Positions 9,176 to 17,702 of a DNA stretch of 64,000 nucleotides are shown piece after piece. Below the pieces are notes generated by a model. It ran no database searches. It saw only the letters and a list, made by a program, of their open reading frames with translations, and was not told the origin of the DNA. This stretch comes from Edaphobacter paludis. Its GTDB lineage: Bacteria; Acidobacteriota; Terriglobia; Terriglobales; Acidobacteriaceae. The DNA lies in NCBI RefSeq assembly GCF_039993895.1, contig NZ_CP121194.1:3410001-3474000 (forward strand), read 5' to 3'. Within the stretch, counting starts at the first letter, position 1. The number at the start of each line of letters is the position of its first letter. The position numbers and the translations under genes were made by a program.

Positions 9176-10195
9176 CTATAGGTCTGCGTCGAGCACGATG
9201 CGATAGTTCGCCTTGCCGGCACGCAGGTGGTCCATGGCTTCGTTCGCTTGCGACATGGGAAAGTGCTGGACCTTGGGGCTGATGTTGTGGCGGGCAGCAA
9301 AGGCGAGCATGCTGTCGATCTCGCCGCGGGAACCCGTGGGTGAACCAGAAATGGACTTCTGGCCGAGAATCAGACTGAACACCTGAACCGGGACTGGCTC
9401 CAACACGGCGCCGACAAAGTGCAGCTTACCGCCGGGCGCGAGGAGATTCACAATAGCGTCCCAGTCAAGCGGCGCGTTGGCAGTGATGAGGACAAGGTCC
9501 AACGTTCCGGCGAGCGGTTTCATCTCGCTGGTGGAGCGGCTGTTGACGACCTTGCTTGCGCCGAAGCCGCGAGCTTCGTCAGCCTTAGCAGGCGACGATG
9601 AGAAGGCAACGACCTCGCAACCCCATGCCTTGAGGAACATCAGCGCCATATGACCCAGGCCGCCGATCCCGAACACGCCCACGCGCGCCGTGGAGCGCGT
9701 ATTCAGATGAAGAAGTGGCGCAAAGACGGTGATGCCGCCACAGAGTAAGGGACCAGCGGAGCTGGGATCAAGCGCATCCGAGATGGGGACGGCCCAGACC
9801 CAGTGCGCGCGAACACGGGTGGCAAAGCTGCCGTGATGTCCGACGATCGTGGGCTGCCCTTGAAGACAGAGTTGCTGATGGCCCTGGATGCATTGCGGAC
9901 AGTGGAGACAGGAACTCGCCATCCAGCCGATGCCGACTCTCTGACCTACCTTGAGCCCTTTGGTCTGGGCGACCTCCCCCATCGCCGAGATGCGGCCGAT
10001 GGCCTCGTGTCCGGGGACAAACGGATACGTAGTGATGCCCCACTCGTTCTCGAGCATGGAGAGATCCGAATGGCAGATCCCTGTGTAATCGATCTCGATC
10101 TCGACCTCTTCTGGAGCAAGGTGGCCCACCTCGTAGGTGAAGGGTTCGAGGCGGCCGCCGGGGGAGTGTGCGGCTAAAGCTTTGATGGTTGGCAT
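9176..10195 (-). CDS. NAD(P)-dependent zinc alcohol dehydrogenase (YahK/CAD type)
   Basis: 339 residues from ATG 10193-10195, preceded by AGGAGG. Catalytic zinc ligands lie in TGICHSD and GHEAIG; the structural zinc is bound by the four cysteines of CLHCPQCIQGHQQLC; the nucleotide site is VFGIGGLGHMAL. The DYTGICHSDL and MASSCLHCPQC features match the cinnamyl-alcohol-dehydrogenase-like/YahK group of broad-specificity aldehyde reductases. It is divergent from an SDR gene across 98 bp. The natural substrate is unknown; neighbours suggest detoxification of reactive carbonyls, an inference only. Confidence 0.9.
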   Translation of the reverse strand: MPTIKALAAHSPGGRLEPFTYEVGHLAPEEVEIEIDYTGICHSDLSMLENEWGITTYPFVPGHEAIGRISAMGEVAQTKGLKVGQRVGIGWMASSCLHCPQCIQGHQQLCLQGQPTIVGHHGSFATRVRAHWVWAVPISDALDPSSAGPLLCGGITVFAPLLHLNTRSTARVGVFGIGGLGHMALMFLKAWGCEVVAFSSSPAKADEARGFGASKVVNSRSTSEMKPLAGTLDLVLITANAPLDWDAIVNLLAPGGKLHFVGAVLEPVPVQVFSLILGQKSISGSPTGSRGEIDSMLAFAARHNISPKVQHFPMSQANEAMDHLRAGKANYRIVLDADL

Positions 10196-10264
10196 CCGAT
10201 TCCTCCTGAACGAGTAGCGATGATACACCAGCACGATCACGACGAAGCTGCACTTGGCATCTAA

Positions 10265-10285
10265 CCAATAGCCAAGCGGTATTGG
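10265..10285. promoter_or_regulatory. Inverted repeat in the ADH/SDR divergent intergenic region
   Basis: Arms CCAATA and TATTGG are separated by 9 bp. The right arm runs into the GGAGG ribosome binding site of the SDR gene at 10294. It is a plausible operator for a dimeric regulator acting on the divergent pair; six-base arms are short, so chance is not excluded. Confidence 0.3.
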
Positions 10286-10293
10286 AGGATGTT

Positions 10294-11091
10294 ATGAGAG
10301 ACAAATTTGCAGTCATTACAGGCGGATCAAGTGGCATCGGATTTGAACTTGCCAAGATTTTCGCTGAAAACGGATTCGACATCTTGATTGCGGGCCATAA
10401 CGCCGAGCACCTTCAGGCCGCTGCTTCGAAACTTCGTGAGACCGGAGCGCACATCGAAGTTTTCGCATCGGATCTGTCACTGGACGAAGGCGTGATCTCG
10501 CTCTTCGGCTTCATTAAGTCGCTCAGACGTGAGTTGGATGCTGTAGCGATCAATGCTGGGCGAGGCGTAGGGGGACGCTTTGTCGATCAAACTGATTTCA
10601 AAGACGAATTAGAGCTAATGCGTCTGAATGTGATCTCCTCGGTCCAGCTCGCCAAACTGGTCCTGCCTGCGATGGTCGCAAGAGGTCAGGGAAGAGTCTT
10701 GTTCACCGGTTCCATCTCGGGCACGACGCCCGTACCTTATGAAGCTGTGTATGGCGGTTCGAAGGCGTTTATAAACTCGTTTTCAAAAGCGCTTAATTAC
10801 GAACTGAAAGATTCGGGAGTCACGACTACGGTCCTCATGCCCGAGGCCACCGGGACGGACTTCTTCCATCACGCGCAAATGGACGAAACAAAGGTCGGGT
10901 CAGGACACAAACAAGACCCCGCGCTTGTTGCCAAACAGGGCTTCGAAGCCCTGATGGCGGGACACGAAAGCGTGTTTGGAGGAGACATGACCGCCAAACT
11001 GAAAGGGCGGGTCGTAAATTCGATGCTTCCAGACAAGGCAAAGGCTTCTATGGCTGCCCACCGATCGAAACCAGGCAGTGCGAAGGAGTAG
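10294..11091 (+). CDS. SDR-family oxidoreductase
   Basis: 265 residues from ATG 10294 (GGAGG at 10284-10288); an in-frame TTG 12 bases upstream is a less likely start. The cofactor motif TGGSSGIG is at residue 10, the classical NNAG is replaced by INAGRG, and the catalytic YGGSK pairs with Ser in TGSISG. The C-terminal third (FGGDMTAKLKGRVV) resembles DltE/YqjQ-like SDRs. It differs in sequence from the SDR at 6.8 kb, so the two are not recent duplicates. Substrate unknown. Confidence 0.88.
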   Translation: MRDKFAVITGGSSGIGFELAKIFAENGFDILIAGHNAEHLQAAASKLRETGAHIEVFASDLSLDEGVISLFGFIKSLRRELDAVAINAGRGVGGRFVDQTDFKDELELMRLNVISSVQLAKLVLPAMVARGQGRVLFTGSISGTTPVPYEAVYGGSKAFINSFSKALNYELKDSGVTTTVLMPEATGTDFFHHAQMDETKVGSGHKQDPALVAKQGFEALMAGHESVFGGDMTAKLKGRVVNSMLPDKAKASMAAHRSKPGSAKE

Positions 11092-11195
11092 AGGCTTCCC
11101 AAACAAGAAAAGCCACCTGCCCGTGTATAGCCTCGCGTAAAGCAGTAGACGTGATCGCGACTGCGATTAACTTCGATAGCTCCATGCAGATAGAG

Positions 11196-11228
11196 TCGTA
11201 GGTCACATCTACCAGATGTGCCCTACGA
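11196..11228. terminator. Strong hairpin between convergent genes
   Basis: Outer arms TCGTAGG/CCTACGA and inner arms CACATCT/AGATGTG give a 14-bp stem with one internal mismatch and a 3-nt loop (ACC). It lies between the convergent SDR (+) and 3-hydroxyacyl-CoA dehydrogenase (-) genes, where it could stop transcription from both sides. No long T-tract follows. Confidence 0.6.
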
Positions 11229-11278
11229 CGAAACGCCACGATCCATTCACAATTGGCCCAAGCAGAAGTTCATGCGAG

Positions 11279-12151
11279 TTACTTCTGCGGATAGTCGTAG
11301 AAGCCCGATCCGGTCTTGACGCCGAGCTTTCCCTTGGATACGTACTGTTCCAGGAGAGTTCGAGGTTCTATGGGCAGATTCGGATTGACTTGCGCGTAGT
11401 GCTTTTCAATGTCAAGCACCACGTCCAAACCGACCTGGTCCATCAACTGGAACGGGGCAGTCGTGCTTCCCATGACTATCTTGAACATCTGGTCGACGTC
11501 GGCGGGTGTTGATACACCGGTCGCGACAACGAGGAGGGACTCCCGCTTGATGGCAGCCCAGATGCGGTTGAAGATGAAGCCGATGCTCTCCTTCAGGACG
11601 TGGAATGGAATCAGCCCGTATGTCGGCAGTTGCTTCATGAGGGCTTCGATGACGCCCGGATCGGTCTCACCGCAAGTCATCACGTCCAGCGCGTTCAGCC
11701 CCGGGGGCATGTAGAAGTGCGTATTCGCTACGCGCTTGCGTCCTTCGGGGCTGACATGATCGATGAACTGGCTCGAAGGATAAGACGAAGAGTTGCTCGC
11801 CAGGATCGCATCCCTAGGAGCAAGCTGATCCAACTGGCGGAAGATATCCTTCTTCAGTTCAAGCTTTTCGGGAAGGGCCTCCACCACAAGCCAGCAGTCC
11901 CGTACAGCGTCGGCGAGATCGGTCATCGGTCGAATCGTTCCCTCCGATGCTCCTGGCGTCTTTTCGACAAGTGAGGGAAGCTCTTGTCCGATATATTTTT
12001 TCGCTTGTTCCAGTGCGGTCTCCGACTTGTCGAAGATCCGCACCTCTGCGCCTTGCGTAGCGAGCATCAATGCGATACGGCGTCCCAGCGTGCCGGCCCC
12101 GAGTATCGCCATCGGTCTCGCCTTAAAGTCGGAAGGTAAGGTGTAGTTCAT
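11279..12151 (-). CDS. 3-hydroxyacyl-CoA dehydrogenase family protein
   Basis: 290 residues. The N-terminal Rossmann domain starts with MAILGAGTLGRRIALMLA (GxGxxG) and an acidic residue ending strand 2 (VRIFDKS), indicating NAD. The catalytic His region is VANTHFYMPPGLN and the Asn/Ser region is ASNSSSYPSS. The C-terminal 3HCDH domain contains FIFNRIWAAIKRESL and ends GVKTGSGFYDYP, the family's usual terminus. Length fits single-function 3-hydroxybutyryl-CoA dehydrogenases or L-gulonate/carnitine dehydrogenase-like proteins. It sits 16 bp downstream of the YWTD gene, so the two are probably co-transcribed. Confidence 0.88.
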   Translation of the reverse strand: MNYTLPSDFKARPMAILGAGTLGRRIALMLATQGAEVRIFDKSETALEQAKKYIGQELPSLVEKTPGASEGTIRPMTDLADAVRDCWLVVEALPEKLELKKDIFRQLDQLAPRDAILASNSSSYPSSQFIDHVSPEGRKRVANTHFYMPPGLNALDVMTCGETDPGVIEALMKQLPTYGLIPFHVLKESIGFIFNRIWAAIKRESLLVVATGVSTPADVDQMFKIVMGSTTAPFQLMDQVGLDVVLDIEKHYAQVNPNLPIEPRTLLEQYVSKGKLGVKTGSGFYDYPQK

Positions 12152-12167
12152 ATGGGATCCTTTGCTT

Positions 12168-13148
12168 TCACGCCTCGCACAGCGAGAGTGAAGGGTTCAA
12201 TTGCGAGTTAGAGATCGCCGTCGCATTGCGCAGCGTGATTCCTGGGTTCTCTTCCACGGAGACGAACTGGATGCCTGTGAGCGGACCTCCGTGCCAAATC
12301 TGCTTCGATGCATGCTCCCCATCCAAGTCGATGGAGCGGACTGTGCCTCCGAGATCTGTAACGAACGCGCGCCTCGAGGCGAGGTCCAAAGAGAGTCCGA
12401 TCCCTTCGTGTAGGCCGCGGTAGATCACTTCGTGGTCAGTGCAACCAGCAGGGGTGATGCGGGCGCGATTGAGGGAATTGCCGTCAGGAGCAGCGCCCCG
12501 GTCCGTCCAATAGAGCAAGGACTCTTCGGGATCGATCTCAAGGTCGATGGGCTCCGGCAGATTGTCGAAGAGAAGCTCAATGTCAGTGCGATCTTCCGGC
12601 AGCACGCCCGCTGGAGGCGTAAGCGCGGCGCGGAAGATGCGTCCTCTGCCGGCGTCTTCGGGACCTTTCTGCGTCCAGTACAGGTGATTATTCGGTTTGT
12701 CGATCGCAAGTCCTACGCAGTGGCGCGTAGCATCTTCCTGTTGTCCTGGCGCTCCAGCGCGGATGAGCGTTTTCACATCGGTCCCGTCGAGCCTGCAGCG
12801 CATCACACGCATGCCTTCACGGTCACACCAGTAGAGGTAACCATCTTCCCTGTCGAGCACCAACTGCTTGGGGGTGACGGTCTCTCCATTGCCGACCAGG
12901 AGGCGCCGGTCAGTCCCATCCAGTTTGCAGGATTCAATCGTCCCGTCCGCAGCGTAGAAGTCCGGACCCCACTTACCCATCGTGGAGAAGTAGATGGTGC
13001 TGGAAGCTGGGTCAACGTAAATGCCATCTGGCGCCTTTTCAGTCTCCAGCAGTACCCGGGATGACGACCCGTCGCTGGAGATCGCCACGATTGCACCCGG
13101 GTCGATGATCAGGGCGTACAGTGTGCTGAGAGGAATGGTCGAGTTCAA
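12168..13148 (-). CDS. YWTD-type beta-propeller (LDL-receptor-like/SMP-30-like) protein
   Basis: Propeller protein with repeated NGxLYW-like blades: GYLYWCDREGMRVM, NNHLYWTQKGPED and SLLYWTDRGAAPDG. I choose TTG 13146-13148 as start because GAAGGAG precedes it at normal spacing and the product begins MNSTIPLSTLYALII; the longer frame to 13271 would overlap the TetR promoter and has no comparable RBS. No clear signal peptide. It is placed upstream of a 3-hydroxyacyl-CoA dehydrogenase and divergent from TetR. Enzymatic members of this fold are lactonases; no catalytic residues are claimed here. Confidence 0.75.
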   Translation of the reverse strand: MNSTIPLSTLYALIIDPGAIVAISSDGSSSRVLLETEKAPDGIYVDPASSTIYFSTMGKWGPDFYAADGTIESCKLDGTDRRLLVGNGETVTPKQLVLDREDGYLYWCDREGMRVMRCRLDGTDVKTLIRAGAPGQQEDATRHCVGLAIDKPNNHLYWTQKGPEDAGRGRIFRAALTPPAGVLPEDRTDIELLFDNLPEPIDLEIDPEESLLYWTDRGAAPDGNSLNRARITPAGCTDHEVIYRGLHEGIGLSLDLASRRAFVTDLGGTVRSIDLDGEHASKQIWHGGPLTGIQFVSVEENPGITLRNATAISNSQLNPSLSLCEA

Positions 13149-13299
13149 GAATCTTGCTCCTTCGGAAAGGGGTCGAGAGTTTCGGCCTCCGTGATTGATT
13201 TCGTTCGCTTGCAGTGCAGTGGTAGCGTCTAGGCGCGATCTAAGCACTGCTAAGATTATGGTACGGCGCATCGCGTCGTCACGTCAAGGAGGCCCTTGC
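13149..13299. promoter_or_regulatory. Divergent promoter region with candidate TetR operator
   Basis: GCAGTGC (13211-13217) and GCACTGC (13244-13250) form a 7-bp inverted repeat with centres 33 bp apart, about three helical turns. The second arm lies inside a quasi-palindrome with core AGCA-N-TGCT (TAAGCACTGCTAA). The location between the TetR gene and the YWTD/dehydrogenase pair fits autoregulation and repression of the divergent genes. Confidence 0.4.
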
Positions 13300-13911
13300 A
13301 TGGCACGAAAGTCCCAGTCTGTTGAGAATGTGTCCCAATACCACCATGGGGATCTCAGGAGCGCACTGCTGGAAGCGGCACTTAAAGCGCTCTCTGAACC
13401 CGAGCCCCAGCCACTCTCATTCCGTGATCTTGCACGAAGACTCGGCGTGACTACAGCGGCTCCTTACCATCACTTCAGAGATCGCACCGATTTGCTGGTG
13501 CAGCTTGCCATTCAAGGCCTTGGGCTGCTCTTCCTGGAAGTGAATGCGGCCGCTGAACCAGGAGACAGCCTGAAGGCGAAGATAAGGGCTTTCACATTGG
13601 CTTACCTGCGCTTCGCGCGAACCCAGCCCGGATACTATCGCTTAATCTTCTCGCCGGAGGTACGCAGCGCGGGAGAGTCAGTTCCGGAGTTCCGCGAAGC
13701 TTCAAACAAGAGCTTCGATCTCATCTGCCGGATGTTGGCCGAGGACGATCCTGATCTCTCCAAGAAAGCTGCCAGAGAACGTGCTGTGTCTCTATGGGCA
13801 CTGTTGCACGGCTTGGCCGTTCTGAGCTCTGCAGGTACGCTGACACGACGGCTTGCGGCAGCCGATGAAAACCGCGTGGCGGTGGACGCGGCGATCAGAC
13901 TGCTCTGCTGA
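13300..13911 (+). CDS. TetR/AcrR-family transcriptional regulator
   Basis: 203 residues from ATG 13300 with AAGGAGG at 13286-13292. The N-terminal HTH is marked by FRDLARRLGVTTAAPYHHF, followed by the usual LLVQLAIQG helix. The C-terminal half (FARTQPGYYRLIFSPEV; ALLHGLAVL) matches the TetR_C WHG-type ligand domain. It is transcribed away from the YWTD/3-hydroxyacyl-CoA dehydrogenase genes and probably represses them; the inducer is unknown. Confidence 0.9.
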   Translation: MARKSQSVENVSQYHHGDLRSALLEAALKALSEPEPQPLSFRDLARRLGVTTAAPYHHFRDRTDLLVQLAIQGLGLLFLEVNAAAEPGDSLKAKIRAFTLAYLRFARTQPGYYRLIFSPEVRSAGESVPEFREASNKSFDLICRMLAEDDPDLSKKAARERAVSLWALLHGLAVLSSAGTLTRRLAAADENRVAVDAAIRLLC

Positions 13912-14094
13912 CTCGCTTCGAGCGAGGCGCAAAGGAGTCCAAGAGCGGAAGAGTCCGCGCTTCGACCTGGACTACAACTTCCTTGAGGATGCTGCGACTC
14001 ACTTGGAAGACAGCGACGAGGTACGAAGTGTCCGATATTCTATCCACTGGCCGTGGACGGACAACGGCGAAAGTAGCGGGCTTTCCTTAGCAAT

Positions 14095-16191
14095 TTATTT
14101 TTGCAGGCTAAGCATCGCCGTGAAGTTCTGCAACTCATCGTAGCGCGCCTCGGTATTGCGCGCGTAGTCACTGTAACGCGGGTCGTCGAGCAGGGCATGA
14201 TCCACGAAGTTGCAGCAGGGCTCAATGGGAATCTGAGAGTTGTGCTCGATGGCGTCGGCCATCATGCGCATGTGGTCGGCCAGGGTGGCCCGCATGGTGC
14301 GCAGGCCTGGTTCGTGGAGATAGTGGCTGTCCTCAGCACTGTGAAGCACGGCCAACTGGTTCCATAACAGGGCGGCACTGGTCAGAGCTGAACGAAGGAT
14401 CATATCGCCGGTTTCAATATGTCTGCTCCGCTCCGCCCCAAATTCATACTGGACCGCGCCGTTCATGCTGCGTAGCCCAGCTACAGCTTTGCCCAGCCTG
14501 TCTCGGAGGATATCTGCTTGGTGGAGAATGTCCGGGCGTGGCTTGCCAGAGTCGATCGCTGTGAAGAGGTCGGCTCCAAGTCGAAGGACGGAGACAAAAC
14601 TGCTTCGCATGAGCGTCGTTGTGCGCACAGGCCAAAGCTGATCGAAAACCAACACCATCACGGCCAACGCAATCAGCACACCGATAAAGCGATCGCGCGC
14701 CGGTGCGAGCCCCGTCGGTGCGCGCAGCCCCTCAAATGCCACTACGTAAAAAGAGAATGCGATCTGCAGCCCGATGTAGTTGAACTTCGGCCCCGCGGCA
14801 ACCCATGCGGAGAGGAATGCAATCACGATCTCAAGGACCACCAGCGACGTGATGGAATCCATGTAAGGGAAGAGGAAGACGATTGCGCCAATGCCAAGAA
14901 GCAATCCGCCGATCAACGATCCCAATACACGGAACGCGAGCTTCTGCTTGGTGGCGCCGGTACTGCTGAGTCCGGTGACGAGCACGGTTGTGACGGCCGT
15001 GGCAATCCCTGGCCAGGCCAACGCGTGGTAGAGAATGTAACAGAACGTAGCGCAGAGGCTTATCTTCAATCCAAATGCGATGCTCTGTTTGCTCCGCAGT
15101 GCGCCGGGTATGAAGAACGGAACATCTTTGCTGGGTAGCGCGACAAGCTCCCTGTGCTTCACTGGCCCAATATCGACGGGCATCGTGAGGATCGCGTGCA
15201 GCGCGCCTTCGACACGGTCAAGCAAGCTATAGTGGCCTCCCGGTCCTAGTTGAATTCCCGTGCCAGGTGCGGATGGAATGCCCGGGACAACTCGCTTCAA
15301 CTCATCGGCAAGCCGGGCGCAACGAGCGCGCGTTTCAGTGTCAATCTCTGCTGGATTTTGCAGCCCGAAGGCGGCAGCCACGTCCATCAGTTGGGCAAGC
15401 ATGGTGATGCGCAGACGCATTGCAAGTGGGAGTACACCGGTGTCCAGATTGCGCTCGACGATCGTGTTGTAGAGGGCCATCATCTGGCTCGACCCGGCGA
15501 CGGCAATGCGCGAGACCTCGGTGGCGGCGTGAAACCGCTCCAGAGGAGGCGCATCTTCGGCATACAGACGGAAGAGTCGTTCCAGCGAAACGTACCGGAT
15601 GCGGCGTTGCTCCTGTAGCTTCTCCGCAGGGTGCCGCGCACCGAAGATGTATTCGATCGCAACAGCGCTGCCAAGCGAGATTGCAAACGTGCCCACGAGA
15701 TACAGCGAGCTCTTTACGAGGCGGTCCGCGGGGGCGTGCAGCTCCCACAACGAAATCACTGTGCAGTAGATCAGACCGAAGCTGGAACCGAGAGCGGGGT
15801 AGTTGGTCGCGACCACAAACATTCCCGCCACGAACGTGACGACAGCAACACTTAACAGGCGAGCAACAGGATCGTTGTCCGAGACGATGACGACCGCAAA
15901 CTCAACCGCGATGGCAAAGATCACAACCCCGCAGGAGTAGAGACTGCTGCGGAAAGAGACGGCCGGACTGTCGCGGCCGATAAGAAAGATGAAGTACATT
16001 CCCAGCGCGATGAAGGGCATCTGCAGCGCTTCCATCAGGACCAACGCGATGACGGAAGCGAGCACAATGCGCAAAGCGCTGCTGACTCGCCCGGGCGTTG
16101 GCTGCAGGTCCTGAAGCAACGCGCGCGTCCATGCGATTCGGGGCGGCACATACTCCGAAGGCTGCACTGGAATCGCGTTCGTTGTTGCCAT
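14095..16191 (-). CDS. FUSC-family inner-membrane efflux protein (MdtO/AaeB-like)
   Basis: 698 residues with two hydrophobic blocks (about 40-180 and 370-510) separated by a soluble helical stretch, and a helical C-terminal cytoplasmic domain: the FUSC/ArAE layout. Recognisable segments are ALRIVLASVIALVLMEAL and TTVLVTGLSSTGATKQK. Such proteins export aromatic acids or related compounds together with a HlyD-type adaptor and an outer-membrane TolC protein, all encoded just upstream here. It starts 11 nt after the HlyD gene stop and is the last gene of the operon. Substrate not predictable. Confidence 0.88.
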   Translation of the reverse strand: MATTNAIPVQPSEYVPPRIAWTRALLQDLQPTPGRVSSALRIVLASVIALVLMEALQMPFIALGMYFIFLIGRDSPAVSFRSSLYSCGVVIFAIAVEFAVVIVSDNDPVARLLSVAVVTFVAGMFVVATNYPALGSSFGLIYCTVISLWELHAPADRLVKSSLYLVGTFAISLGSAVAIEYIFGARHPAEKLQEQRRIRYVSLERLFRLYAEDAPPLERFHAATEVSRIAVAGSSQMMALYNTIVERNLDTGVLPLAMRLRITMLAQLMDVAAAFGLQNPAEIDTETRARCARLADELKRVVPGIPSAPGTGIQLGPGGHYSLLDRVEGALHAILTMPVDIGPVKHRELVALPSKDVPFFIPGALRSKQSIAFGLKISLCATFCYILYHALAWPGIATAVTTVLVTGLSSTGATKQKLAFRVLGSLIGGLLLGIGAIVFLFPYMDSITSLVVLEIVIAFLSAWVAAGPKFNYIGLQIAFSFYVVAFEGLRAPTGLAPARDRFIGVLIALAVMVLVFDQLWPVRTTTLMRSSFVSVLRLGADLFTAIDSGKPRPDILHQADILRDRLGKAVAGLRSMNGAVQYEFGAERSRHIETGDMILRSALTSAALLWNQLAVLHSAEDSHYLHEPGLRTMRATLADHMRMMADAIEHNSQIPIEPCCNFVDHALLDDPRYSDYARNTEARYDELQNFTAMLSLQK

Positions 16192-16202
16192 GCGGCCCCC
16201 GG

Positions 16203-17426
16203 TTAGCGCACTACGGTAACGGCAGTTGCACCGATTCTGAACAACTCCGGATCGGGGTCCAGCACGCGAATGCGTACCGGAAAGCGCGACGAAAGATGGA
16301 CCCAGTTCAGCGTGCGATCGATGTTGGGCAACCCCTGTGCCACTGCGCCGTCTTCAGGGAACACTCCGTATCCAACACTCTCGACTTTGCCACTAAAGCG
16401 CCGGTCGGGGTGGCCCATCAGATACAGATCGACATGATCACCAATGTGAATATTCTTGAGCTTGGACTCGCGGTAGTTTGCGATGACATACCAGGTGCGG
16501 GTGTCGATGAGTGTGAACAGTGGACCACCCGGACGAGCGTAAGCCCCGACTGAGATATTCATGTTAGTCACGTACGCGTTGAAGGGTGCAACCACGCGGG
16601 TGCGCTCCAGATCGAGCCGGGCACTCTCGACTTTCGCGGCTTTGGCTGGTCGCTGCGATTCCAGCGTTTCTACTGTATCGATCGTGTGGATCGCCTGTCC
16701 CAGCTTGGCTTCCTGTTCGGCTGCCAGCGACGTCGCCTCCATTTTGCGAAATCCGGCCTGCTGTTGTGCCGCCTCAGCCTGGGCGAGCCCCGCCTTGGCT
16801 TCGTCATAGTTCCCCTGCGCGACACGCACGGCGGTATTCGCTGAGTCGATTTGCTCGACCGTCACATACTGCTTTGCGAGCAGAGGCTCAATGCGATGCA
16901 GGTTATTCGTTGCGAGTTTCAGTTGAGCTTCCGCGGCCGCCAATGCCGCCTGTTCTCGCGTAACGGCGGCAGTAGAGACGGCGATCGCACTGCCGGCAGT
17001 CTGCACGCCCGTGCGAAAGCTCAGCAACCCGGCGCGTACCGCATCGGCTGCGCTGGCCTGGGCCGCTATGTGGCGGCGAGCATCGACGATTTGTTGCTCG
17101 AGCGCCTCCTGATCCGACAGCGCCTGTTGCAGAGCATACTGATACGGCCGAGGATCAATCACGAAGAGCGTGTCCCCTTCTTTGACGAATGCATTGTCCG
17201 CCACAGGTAGCTCGACAATACGGCCACTCACTTCTGGTGCGATCTCGATGAAGTTGGCTCGAACGCTGGCGTCATCCGTTCGCGGGTGAAGGTCAACCTG
17301 TAGCGCGGCCAGACCCAGAGCCACAAGTGCGGCGACCATTACGCCAATGCCGATCCATCGGCCAACGCGAGGACGCGAGTCGGTTGGGGCGACAGGTTGA
17401 GCGGGTTGGGTATCTGCTTGTGCCAC
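16203..17426 (-). CDS. HlyD-family periplasmic adaptor (EmrA/MdtN-like)
   Basis: 407 residues starting at GTG 17424-17426 (GGTAGGAG upstream). One N-terminal membrane anchor (GIGVMVAALVALGLAAL), a biotinyl-lipoyl half-motif (SGRIVELPVADNAFVKEGDTL), a long alpha-helical hairpin rich in Ala/Gln, and the returning lipoyl half (VVAPFNAYVTNMNISVGAY). This is the standard adaptor bridging an inner-membrane FUSC pump and TolC. It lies 9 nt after the YtcA-like gene and 11 nt before the FUSC gene. Confidence 0.92.
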   Translation of the reverse strand: MAQADTQPAQPVAPTDSRPRVGRWIGIGVMVAALVALGLAALQVDLHPRTDDASVRANFIEIAPEVSGRIVELPVADNAFVKEGDTLFVIDPRPYQYALQQALSDQEALEQQIVDARRHIAAQASAADAVRAGLLSFRTGVQTAGSAIAVSTAAVTREQAALAAAEAQLKLATNNLHRIEPLLAKQYVTVEQIDSANTAVRVAQGNYDEAKAGLAQAEAAQQQAGFRKMEATSLAAEQEAKLGQAIHTIDTVETLESQRPAKAAKVESARLDLERTRVVAPFNAYVTNMNISVGAYARPGGPLFTLIDTRTWYVIANYRESKLKNIHIGDHVDLYLMGHPDRRFSGKVESVGYGVFPEDGAVAQGLPNIDRTLNWVHLSSRFPVRIRVLDPDPELFRIGATAVTVVR

Positions 17427-17435
17427 AGGGAACTC

Positions 17436-17702
17436 CTACCGGAAGAAGATCAGCCAGAGGAGGCTGGTAAATAGGATGACGACGCACGGATAAAAGAGAG
17501 CCAGCGGGCCAATGTAATTCTCAAGCTCAAACCGTACCATCAGGGCGCGAACGCCAAAGGTCATCGGAATCGCGATGGCCAGGCACAGCATCCAGACTGG
17601 AAAAAACGAGCCAATGATGTCAACACTTGGCGCATGCCCGCAACCGGTAAGCGGCAGGCAGGCTCCAGTGATCGCGGAGATGGCGCGTCTTGGATAGTTC
17701 AT
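17436..17702 (-). CDS. YtcA-family small membrane lipoprotein
   Basis: 88 residues. The N-terminus MNYPRRAISAITGACLPLTGC ends in a lipobox (LTGC, Cys21). The mature part begins with the YtcA-like APSVDIIGSFFPVWM and has two membrane spans (about 33-53 and 62-86). In E. coli ytcA lies next to mdtNOP, the same partner set as here. The start ATG overlaps the TolC-family stop by 4 bp (17699-17702), indicating translational coupling. Its molecular job in the pump is not established; the location suggests an accessory of the adaptor-FUSC unit. Confidence 0.78.
   Translation of the reverse strand: MNYPRRAISAITGACLPLTGCGHAPSVDIIGSFFPVWMLCLAIAIPMTFGVRALMVRFELENYIGPLALFYPCVVILFTSLLWLIFFR

Noticed and set aside
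13149..13271. 41-codon N-terminal extension of the YWTD protein
   Set aside because: No RBS at ATG 13271, and it would occupy the TetR/YWTD divergent promoter; TTG 13148 has a good GGAG box.
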